DNA of 64,000 nt. It comes from Syngnathus acus. Lineage: Eukaryota > Chordata > Actinopteri > Syngnathiformes > Syngnathidae. Both the position numbers and the translations under genes were made by a program. Position 1 is the stretch's first letter. Every line of letters starts with the position of its first letter. The stretch covers positions 19,868,501 to 19,932,500 of the forward strand of contig NC_051094.1 in the NCBI RefSeq assembly GCF_901709675.1, in the 5' to 3' direction. The notes under the pieces are model-generated. The model was not told the origin of the DNA. It worked only from the letters and a program-made list of their open reading frames with translations, and searched no databases. Positions 55,834 through 64,000 of the stretch are shown here, one piece after another.

Positions 55834-55918
55834 ACAACATGGCTCCTAGGATCATAGGGACACGCAAACCCCTCCACCACGATAAGGTGACGACTCACGG
55901 AGGGGTTCTCTAGGACCA

Positions 55919-56363
55919 CACATGAAAAAACAAATTCAAATCTCCTGAACACCACTAATCAACCGTCACCAATAATGTTTTCCCCCCTACTTTAGCCCCA
56001 CAGTAACACCAATACTTTGCGGATCAATGCATTTCGTGTTGTCCACTGGGGGAATCAAAGTTTAGCCGGACCTCCATCAAGAAGAAACATCAACATGACA
56101 AGGAAAAAGAGGGAGGTCCATCCTAAAAACCGGTCAGTGACTCTATCTTCCTGAACCAATGAGGACAAAGGAGCACTGTTACAAACTACAGTGCATACAC
56201 CAAGGCATGATTATCAAAAGCAACTACATAAGGAATGACTTGAAATATATTTGAGTATTGCAAGTTCGACTAACAAAAAATAGGCATGCAATAAAGTAGG
56301 GAAACCATGCTACTAAAATAAGATCCTCAAAGTGTTGCCCCCCCAAACACACACACACACACA
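55919..56363. other. Nothing recognised
   Basis: Anonymous sequence between Rex3 and X5, ending in (AC)n at 56346-56362. Confidence 0.4.
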
Positions 56364-56541
56364 TACCGTATTTTTCGGACTAAAGGTCGCTCCGGAATAT
56401 AGGTCGCATTAGCCATAAAATGCACAATTACGTGAAAAAAAAACATATGAGTCGCTCCGGAGTATGTCGCATTTTTGGGGAAATTTCTTCGACAAAATCC
56501 ACCACCAATAACAGACATGAACGAGCAACAACAGGCTAAAC

Positions 56542-56756
56542 CAGGGGTGGGCAATTCCGGTCCTCGAGGGCCGGTGTCCTGCATGTTTTATAGGTCTCCC
56601 TGCTGCAAGAACACCTAATTGAAATGATCAGGAATGTTATCCAGCTTCTGCCGACCTTGCTAGTTATCTGACCATTTGAATCAGGTGTGTTGCAACAGGG
56701 TGACATAGAAAACATGCAGGACACCGGCCCTCGAGGACCGGAATTCCTCACCCCTG
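56542..56756. mobile_element. Palindromic hAT MITE, exact 8-bp TSD
   Basis: 215 bp from CAGGGGTGGGCAATTCCGGT to CCGGAATTCCTCACCCCTG. GGCTAAAC flanks both sides (56534-56541 and 56757-56764). X3 at about 41380-41393 keeps the empty site CAGGCTAAACGATAGG. Related to 37138-37350. Confidence 0.95.
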
Positions 56757-57329
56757 GGCTAAACGATAGGTAAGCTAACGTGACATAAACACAAACGAAG
56801 AGCTGAGAACGGGCCTGACGTAACATTGAGTTATTCAAATAACTATTACATAAATAACATGTTTATAAAACCATCTGTGTCACTCCAAATCATTAAATCC
56901 ATTGATCGTCCTTTATGTCAACAATGCCGGCCGGGTGCGCGCAGCTGACGGCGCTTGCACTTCAAAATATTCCACTGGCCCATATAACGATATATAAATT
57001 ATATATCAAATAACTATTATATAAGCAATAATATTATCAAACCATCTGTGTCACGCCAAATCAGCGGTGGCCAACCCGCGGCTCGCGAGCCGCATGCGGC
57101 TCTTTGGCTGGTTTCATGCGGCTCTTTTACGTTCATATCAACATTTGTGTTTATTTTTCATGCGTATTTGCTTCGCTTGAGTTCAATATGGTATTTTGGT
57201 CAAACGCGCATGCGCGTGAGGTGAAATCCCGCAAAGGAGGAGGGACAAACAGAGCGATTGGTTTTGCTGGCTTTTTAATGAATGGCGACTGTGACTACGG
57301 GGGCCCATTAGGTCCAGAAAAGCTTAAAG

Positions 57330-57686
57330 TTGTTTTTTGTTGAACGCTATGGCAAGCCATTCTGCCTGATATGTCGGACGTCATTGGCGCATTTAAAAGC
57401 TTCAAATGGTCAGCGCCACTTCAGCTCACTTCATGCCAATATCGATAAGGACTTTGCAAAAGGGACTGAATTTCGCAAGCACAAGTTTGGAGACTTTGAA
57501 AAGTCAGGCAGAAAAATAGGTACAGTTTTTCAAAAAAATTACGAAGCACTCAGAGACTCACACTTGCATTGTTTCAACTGGCTTGGAACATTGCACGGGC
57601 TAAAAAGCCATACAATTAAGTGGAGTTCGTTAAAATATGCCTCAGTGACGTTATTGAAATCTTGTCTCCTGAAAACGACAAACTAA
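57330..57686 (+). pseudogene. hAT transposase N-terminus (BED finger), truncated
   Basis: Reads FVERYGKPFCLICRTSLAHL then KASNGQRHFSSLHANIDKDF and TEFRKHKFGDFEKSG. C-x2-C and H-x4-H form the DNA-binding BED finger. After FNWLGTLHG the frame shifts (a downstream reading gives LSPENDKLKRMVCPATHSK-like sequence) and the catalytic region is missing. Confidence 0.8.
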
Positions 57687-57904
57687 AACGAATGGTCTGT
57701 CCCGCCACACATAGTAAGTGAAAAAACTTGTTTTTGTTTGTGGAATTTGTTGAACTGAGAGTTTGTCTGTGTGAGACAATGCACACAATATTCATTGTTG
57801 AAAATGTGGTCTTTGGTCTGTGGTTTTAGTACTGTAGGAGTCAATTTGTCATTATCATGTTGGTGCGTGACATAATGTCACACAATAAATTTGGCTGAGC
57901 AGAG

Positions 57905-58112
<208 letters not shown>

Positions 58113-58214
58113 TCATGTGTGCTCATGTGTATGATGTGGCTCTTTGCGATGACACAGTAAAAAATGTGGCTCTTAGTCTCTGATTGGTTGGCCACCCCTG
58201 CTCCAAATCATTAA

Positions 58215-59959
58215 GATTCAAGATTCAAGAGTTTTTATTCGCCATGTTTGAGCGTGCCAAACAAGGAATTTGACTTCGGTAAAACACACCCTCTGTTCAA
58301 CATTTAGGTGACTAACAACACTCAGGACATGTGAATAATGGCAAAAACAGCGTAGACAAATTCAAAAAGGTGTGAAGAGCAGGATGTTATTGCACAGTAA
58401 TGACTCTGAGACTCTATGAGTGGTGTGAGTTCATCAGAGCAACAGCCTGGGGGAAGAAGCTGTCTCTGCTGGTTTTGGCGTACCGAGCTCTATAACGCCG
58501 TCCGGAGGGGAGTAGGTACAAGTCTTGGATAGATGGGAGGTTGATTTCAATGATCTTTTCTGCAGTCCTGATTGTCCGTTGCAGTCTGTGCTTGTCTTGT
58601 TTGGAGGCTGATCCAAACCAGACAGTGATGGAGGTGCAGAGGACAGACTGGATGATGGCAGTGTAGAAGGTCTTCAGAAGCTCTCGCGGCAGGTTGAACT
58701 TCTTGAGCTGTCCTGGATCAGTCCGATGAGAGTGGTGTCATCTGCATACTTCAGGAGCTTCACAGGAGAGTCACCTGAGGAGAAATCATTGGTGTAGAGA
58801 GAGAAGAGCAGTGGGGAGAGGACGCACCCCTGAGGGGCTCCAGTATTGGTGGTCCGGGTGTCAGATGTGATGCCCCCAACCTCACACGCTGTCTCCTGTT
58901 GGTCAGGAAGCTGGTGATCCACTGACAGGTGGAGGCAGGCACCGCAAGCTGGATGAGCTTCTGTTGGAGGATGTCAGGAGCGATGGTGTTGAACGCCGAG
59001 CTGAAGTCCACGAACTGGATCCTGGCGTACGTTCCTGGGGTGTCCAGGTGGTGCAGGATGTAGTGCAGTCCCATGTTGACCGCATCATCCACTGACCTGT
59101 TTGCCCGGTAGGCAAACTGGAGGGGGTCAAGCAGGGGGCCCGTGACCTCCTTCAGGTGGTTCAGCACTAACCTCTCGAAAGATTTCATGACTACAGATGT
59201 CAGTGCGACGGGTCTATAGTCATTCAAACCTGTGATGGCGGGCTTCTTGGCCACTGGAACGATGGTGGAGCTCTTGAAGCACGAGGGCACCTCACACAGC
59301 TCCAGAGAACGGTTGAAGATCCGTGCAAAGGTGGGCGCCAGCTGCTCAGCGCAGACTTTCAAGCAGGAAGGTGACACGCCGTCTGGGCCCGGTGCCTTCC
59401 TGGTCTTTTGTCTCCGGAACATCTGGCGCACTTCCTCCTCGCGGACCTGGAGTGCGGGCGCGGCCTCTGCAAGAGAGAGAGTGGGTGACAACGATGATAG
59501 AGGTGTGGACAGAGCAGTTGTGGGGAGAGGTGAGTTTGTAGATTGTGCTGCAGGAAGTCCCGTTGTGTGGGAGGACCGATCAAACCTGCAGTAGAACTTG
59601 TTTAGCTGGTTAGCAAGCCTTGGGCTCTCCACAGGACGGGGGGTTCGTTTCTTGTAGCCCGTGATGCTCTGCAGACCTTTCCACACTGTTGAGGGATCAG
59701 GATTGGCAGGGAGGTGTCTCTTCAGGTTCTCCCCGTAACACCTCCTGGCTTTCCTGACCTCTCGGTTCAGTGTGTTTCTGGTCTGCGTGAACAGGTCGCG
59801 GTCGCCGCTCCTGTAGGCCTCCTCCTTGACTTTGCGCAGCCTCCTGAGGTTCGGTGTAAACCAAGGTTTGTCGTTATTGTACGTGCAGAAGGTCTTAGTC
59901 TGCACACACAGATCCTCACAAAAACTGATGTATGATGTGACAGTGTCAGTGAGTTCATG
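58215..59959 (-). mobile_element. Rex1-like LINE, copy B, 5'-truncated
   Basis: 1745 bp with the duplication CATTAA (58209-58214 and 59960-59965). It ends in CTTGAATCTTGAATCTT-type short repeats at the 3' side (58215). It includes linker, complete reverse transcriptase and 3' UTR but no endonuclease, as expected from incomplete reverse transcription. Confidence 0.88.
58680..59959 (-). pseudogene. Rex1-like reverse transcriptase, one frameshift
   Basis: A long frame from 59959 reads FCTYNNDKPWFTPNLRRL, KTRKAPGPDGVSPSCLK, LNDYRPVALTSVVMKSFERL, QFAYRANRSVDDAV, then FVDFSSAFNTIAPDILQQ (motif A). Near 58890 the frame shifts; the other frame supplies GAPQGCVLSPLLFSLYTND (motif B) and LLKYADDTTLIGLI (motif C). 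All three palm motifs are intact, so a single small indel separates this copy from a full palm domain. Confidence 0.88.
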
Positions 59960-60973
59960 CATTAAATCCATCGATCAAATTCCTCGTCCTTTGTCAACAA
60001 CACCGCGCGTGCGCCCTGACGTCAGCATCGTCGTTATTCCACAGATCTAGTATATAACTATATTGTAGGATTAACAAAGTACAAGGAAAGACGTGGGTTT
60101 GGTAAGCGGCTCTTTATTTAACAAAACAAAAGTTCAACGAGCCAACAACTACTGAACTGTAACGATAAAAACATATACAAGTTGCTACATAAAATAAAAT
60201 ATATCAAATAACTATAACATAAATAGTTCACCACCACACCGCCCCAAGCACCGGCGTGGACTTCCAGGCGTGTGGCGGCGTGGACTTCCATCCCCGGAGG
60301 AAGTGCTTCCAGCCATGGAGGTGGAAGAGAGCTCCATAGAATAGGACCGGGCGTGCGTAAAAGCCTTGTCCGAGCCTCATCCACCGTCCCCGGACAGCCA
60401 CCCGGCCGAGCGCCGGCCCCCGACTTCCATCCACGGAGGTGAAAGAGAGCTCCGTAGAGTAGGACCAGGCGTGCGTAAAAGCCATGTCCGAGCCCCATCC
60501 ACCGTCCCCGGACAGCCACCCGGCCGAGCGCCGGCCCCCGACTTCCATCCACGGAGGTGAAAGAAAGCTCCGTAGAGTAGGACCGGGCGTGCGTAAAAGC
60601 GATAATAGTTTTTCAAACCTTCTGTGTCACTCCAAATCATTAAATCCTTCAAACTCTTCGTCCTCCGTGTCACTTAGAAACAGCCGCTAATGATGTCGGT
60701 AGTACGTGGGGCCCTTCGTCGTCTTCGTCATCCCGTGATCGAATCTTTGTCCTTTATGTAAACAACCGCCGCGATGCTGACGTCACTTGAAATTCAAATT
60801 ACAATAATCCCTTGCTACATCGCGGTTCGTTTATCGCGGTTTCACCTTTTTTTTTTTTGGGGAATTTTGAAAATTTGTGAAAAAATTCACATATAAGTCG
60901 CTCCTCAGTATAAGTCACCCCCCCACCCAAACTATGAAAAAAAAACGCGACTTATAGTCTGAAAAATACGGTA

Positions 60974-61283
60974 TTTTTCCTTTTGTGTGTTGACGGTGAG
61001 TCCAGTACACTGAGTAATCAGTGCTGGGCAAATCAGGACAGGACTGTCCAGGGCCCACTGTCCATAGCCATTGTCCTTTTGTGAACCAACATTTTCCATT
61101 GAGTCACTCGCGGGACCCTGGTCAGCGTCCAGATGTCCTGCAACAAGTGAGAACATATGGATGGATGGATGGATGGATGGATGGATGGATCCTCAGGGGG
61201 AAATTCAGTAGTCGGCAGTTAAATACATAGACAATATAAACATCAGACAAGACAAAAACGACAACAAAAGAGAAGAATAGATC
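60974..61283. repeat. Spacer with (GGAT)n and LINE-tail-like fragment
   Basis: A (GGAT)n stretch at about 61158-61190, then GGGGGAAATTCAGTAGTCGG resembling the tail repeat at 38520. The remainder is anonymous. Confidence 0.6.
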
Positions 61284-61285
61284 TA

Positions 61286-62910
61286 CAGTGCCTTGCGAAA
61301 GTATTCGGCCCCCTTGAACCTTTCAACATTTCGCCACATTTCAGGCTTCAAACATAAAGATATAAAATTTTAATTTTTTGTCAAGAATCAACAACAAGTG
61401 AGACACAATCGTGAAGTGGAACGAAATTTATTGGATAATTTAAACTTTTTTAACAAATAAAAAACTGAAAAGTGGGGCGTGCAATATTATTCGGCCCCTT
61501 TACTTTCAGTGCAGCAAACTCACTCCAGAAGTTCAGTGAGGATCTTTGAATGATCCAATGTTGTCCTAAATGACTGATGATGATAAATAGAATGCACCTG
61601 TGTGTAATCAAGTCTCCGTATAAATGCACCTGCTCTTTGATAGTCTCAGGGTTCTGTTTAAAGCGCAGAGAGAACCATGAAGACAAAGGAACACACCAGG
61701 CAGGTCCGAGATACTGTTGTGGAGAAGTTTAAAGCCGGATTTGGATACAAAAAGATTTCCCAAGCTTTAAACATCTCAAGGAGCACTGTGCAAGCAATTA
61801 TATTGAAATGGAAGGAGTATCAGACCACTGCAAATCTACCAAGACCCGGCCGTCCCTCCAAACTTTCATCTCAAACAAGGAGAAGACTGATCAGAGATGC
61901 AGCCAAGAGGCCCATGATCACTCTGGATGAACTGCAGATAACTACAGCTGAGGTGGGAGAGTCTGTCCATAGGACAACAATCAGTTGTGCACTGCACAAA
62001 TCTGGCCTTTATGGAAGAGTGGCAAGAAGAAAGCCATTTCTCAAAGATATCCATAAAAAGTCTCGTTTAAAGTTTGCCACAAGCCACCTGGGAGACACAC
62101 CAAACATGTGGAAGAAGGTGCTCTGGTCAGATGAAACCAAAATCGAACTTTTTGGCCACAATGCAAAACGATATGTTTGGCGTAAAAGCAACACAGCTCA
62201 TCACCCTGAACACACCATCCCCACTGTCAAACATGGTGGTGGCAGCATCATGGTTTGGGCCTGCTTTTCTTCAGCAGGGACAGGGAAGATGGCTAAAATT
62301 GATGGGAAGATGGATGGAGCCAAATACAGGACCATTCTGGAAAAAAACCTGTTTGAGTCTGCAAAAGACCTGAGACTGGGACGGAGATTTATCTTCCAAC
62401 AGGACAATGATCCAAAACATAAAGCCAAATCTACAATGGAATGGTTCACAAATAGACGTATCCAGGTGTTAGAATGGCCAAGTCAAAGTCCAGACCTGAA
62501 TCCAATCGAGAATCTGTGGAAAGAGCTGAAGACTGCTGTTCACAAACGCTCTCCATCCAACCTCACTGAGCTCGAGCTGTTTTGCAAGGAAGAATGGGCA
62601 AGAATTCCAGTCTCTCGATGTGCAAAACTGATAGAGACATACCCCAAGCGACTTGCCGCTGTAATTGCAGCAAAAGGTGGCGCTACAAAGTATTAGCGCA
62701 AGGGGGCCGAATAATATTGCACGCCCCACTTTTCAGTTTTTTATTTGTTAAAAAAGTTTAAATTATCCAATAAATTTTGTTCCACTTCACGATTGTGTCC
62801 CACTTGTTGATTCTTGACAAAAAATTAAACTTTTATATCTTTGTTTGAAGCCTGAAATGTCGCGAAATGTTGAAAGGTTCAAGGGGGCCGAATACTTTCG
62901 CAAGGCACTG
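61286..62910 (+). mobile_element. Tc1-like transposon, copy B, complete
   Basis: 1625 bp from CAGTGCCTTGCGAAAGTATT to its inverted complement, with TA on both sides (61284-61285 and 62911-62912). Terminal repeats and gene are both intact, unlike copy A. Confidence 0.97.
61677..62696 (+). CDS. Tc1-like transposase, uninterrupted
   Basis: 339 codons, normal length for Tc1-type transposases. Residues 1-55 form the first helix-turn-helix (KISQALNISRSTVQAI), GRPSK at 58-62 is the AT-hook-like linker, and 65-125 form the second DNA-binding region. The catalytic triad is D152 (LWSDE), D243 (QQDNDPKH) and E278 ([11 protein letters not shown]), the DD34E spacing. The glycine-rich box KHGGGSIMVW is present. 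It ends GGATKY and TAG. The start is the same ATG as in copy A, 11 codons before the first helix. Cys104 replaces the Arg of copy A through a CGT to TGT change typical of CpG decay; whether the enzyme is active is unknown. Confidence 0.95.
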   Translation: MKTKEHTRQVRDTVVEKFKAGFGYKKISQALNISRSTVQAIILKWKEYQTTANLPRPGRPSKLSSQTRRRLIRDAAKRPMITLDELQITTAEVGESVHRTTISCALHKSGLYGRVARRKPFLKDIHKKSRLKFATSHLGDTPNMWKKVLWSDETKIELFGHNAKRYVWRKSNTAHHPEHTIPTVKHGGGSIMVWACFSSAGTGKMAKIDGKMDGAKYRTILEKNLFESAKDLRLGRRFIFQQDNDPKHKAKSTMEWFTNRRIQVLEWPSQSPDLNPIENLWKELKTAVHKRSPSNLTELELFCKEEWARIPVSRCAKLIETYPKRLAAVIAAKGGATKY

Positions 62911-62912
62911 TA

Positions 62913-63783
62913 ATTCACAAATGTCTAAGTCAAGGCCCGCGGGCCGAAACCGGCCCGCAAATTACTTTTTTATGGCCCCCTGGATGATATTTAATTATTA
63001 TTAGAACCGGCCCACAGGCCACAGTTGCCCGCTGCCGTTTTGCACGTGACCAATATGGCCCCCACACTCCGTCTTTGACACAAGGCGGAGCAAGCAACTC
63101 GGGGTGTACTCAGACCAGAAAAGTCCTTTTGTCGGCTTGTTTGGTCCGAACCAAAAGTGATTTTTTTTCAGTTGGTGCGGTTCCTATTCAGACTGTACAT
63201 TTTGCAAGCGAAGTATATTTTGTAAACACACCCACGCTTGTGACGATCTGTGCTCCCATTGAACAGCAATGACCAGGGTGGCACACATAGCACAGACCCG
63301 GAAATGGAGGAAAACATGCAAGTCCTCCGCGCTGCATTCCTGATCTGCATATTTGTTCTGCTGGTTCGGATCTACGCTGTTTTTATTCACACCTGAAGCG
63401 AACTGCACCAAAGTTCGTTTGGAATCAAACCGAGACCACTTGAAAAAGTGGGTCTTGGTCCGTTTCTTTAATCCGCACCAGTATTTTTTTGCGTGTATTC
63501 ACACCTGCACAAAAAGTCCGGAACCCTTGTCTGTTTAGTAGCAAGATAAAAACAGTCCCTTCCCCTTTTTTTAAAGTCCAAGATTGAATAATTGTCCTTA
63601 AAAGTCACCAATCAGAGGCCAGCAGTTGGGCTCCTCTTACTATTTTTTCTCATTTTACTATTTGAAAGCAGTGATCGGTGGGATTATAGAGCAACCCAGT
63701 AATGGATTGTCAGTTTATAATGCATGTACTTTCAATTATGTATTTAACTTGATATTAAGAAACATTTTGTTTTTAAAAACAAT
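62913..63783. other. hAT-end-like fragment and unassigned sequence
   Basis: 62930-63020 carries GGCCCGCGGGCCGAAACCGG, similar to hAT termini elsewhere in the window but without a partner end. About 63085-63520 has GTGTACTCAGACCAGAAAAG and, inverted, GTGTGAATACACGC phrases that might be ends of a small Harbinger-like element; the match is too loose to call. Confidence 0.35.
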
Positions 63784-63785
63784 TA

Positions 63786-64000
63786 CCGTTTTTTTCCGTG
63801 TATAATACGCAAAATTTAACTAATTTATTGTCCTAAAATCTGGGGTGCGCATTATACATGGGTACAATTTTTTTTTTTTTTTTTTTTAATTAAATTTTTT
63901 TTTTTTTTTTTTTTTTTTTAAGAAAATCATGGTACTGGTACGAGTATTGATTTATGTATTGTTCTCTTCTTGTCATGTTGTGAAAGAATGTGGGTTGAAT
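63786..64000. mobile_element. Element Y, copy Y2 (cut by the window edge)
   Basis: TA at 63784-63785, then CCGTTTTTTTCCGTGTATAA and GGGGTGCGCATTATACATGG, as at the left end of Y1. A long T run follows at 63868-63920. Confidence 0.8.

Larger units (their letters stand above)
52736..55905 (-). mobile_element. Rex3 LINE, full length, 13-bp TSD
   Basis: 3170 bp flanked by TTCTCTAGGACCA on both sides (52723-52735 and 55906-55918). The minus strand has a GC-rich 5' UTR, endonuclease, linker, reverse transcriptase and a 3' UTR ending in short GGATG repeats. Two blocks (near 53518 and 53942) match the primer sites I remember for PCR typing of Rex3. Confidence 0.92.

Noticed and set aside
63085-63520. 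Possible Harbinger-like MITE
   Set aside because: The ends are only loosely inverted and no 3-bp target duplication could be fixed.

Overview
This is eukaryotic, almost certainly teleost fish DNA. It carries Rex3- and Rex1-type LINEs, two copies of a Tc1 transposon, many 8-bp-TSD hAT elements, GT/GATA/CATC microsatellites and GT-AG introns. Nothing bacterial (operons, ribosome binding sites, CRISPR) is present, and I found no tRNA or rRNA gene. The window is overwhelmingly transposons nested in transposons, and most open frames on either strand are repeat artefacts.

The main single-copy-like gene lies on the minus strand from about 23.6 to 14.5 kb. It is a multi-exon relic I assembled by eye from in-phase exons with GT-AG borders: integrase zinc finger, integrase core, ULP1-type cysteine protease, then a C-terminal PHD finger and stop. 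This is the architecture I associate with Ginger-type transposons and genes derived from them. All ULP1 catalytic residues and the PHD ligands survive. Exon 1 has a frameshift, exon 2 a stop codon, the integrase exon with the third acidic residue is not visible, and a 1.9-kb LTR element sits exactly at the donor of the first PHD exon. A 5.2-kb tandem duplication (22759-27979 and 27980-33203) doubles exons 1-2.

Layout. 0-0.4 kb: end of element X (X1). 0.85-2.5 kb: Tc1 copy A. 3.3-5.9 kb: Rex1-like LINE with a hAT inside. 5.9-7.3 kb: endogenous-retrovirus 3' end. 7.4-11.8 kb: Tx1/L1-like LINE with three insertions. 11.9-14.2 kb: element Z and a ~167-bp satellite. 14.5-23.6 kb: the integrase/ULP1/PHD gene with its inserted elements (LTR element, X2, solo LTR). 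22.8-33.2 kb: the tandem duplication, including two more satellite arrays. 34-36 kb: GTTCACT-rich repeat and a candidate first exon. 36.3-38.4 kb: chimeric Tc1. 39.2-41.2 kb: Rex3 fragments. 41.2-42.6 kb: X3. 43.8-46.1 kb: element Y with three further elements nested one inside another. 46.1-52.7 kb: an LTR filled with hATs, X4 and an ISL2EU-like deletion derivative. 52.7-55.9 kb: full-length but broken Rex3. 56.4-61.0 kb: X5 with hATs and a Rex1-like LINE. 61.3-62.9 kb: Tc1 copy B with an uninterrupted transposase frame. 63.8 kb to end: start of a second Y.

Family names come from memory of the families and were not searched. Boundaries are best where a target-site duplication is given.
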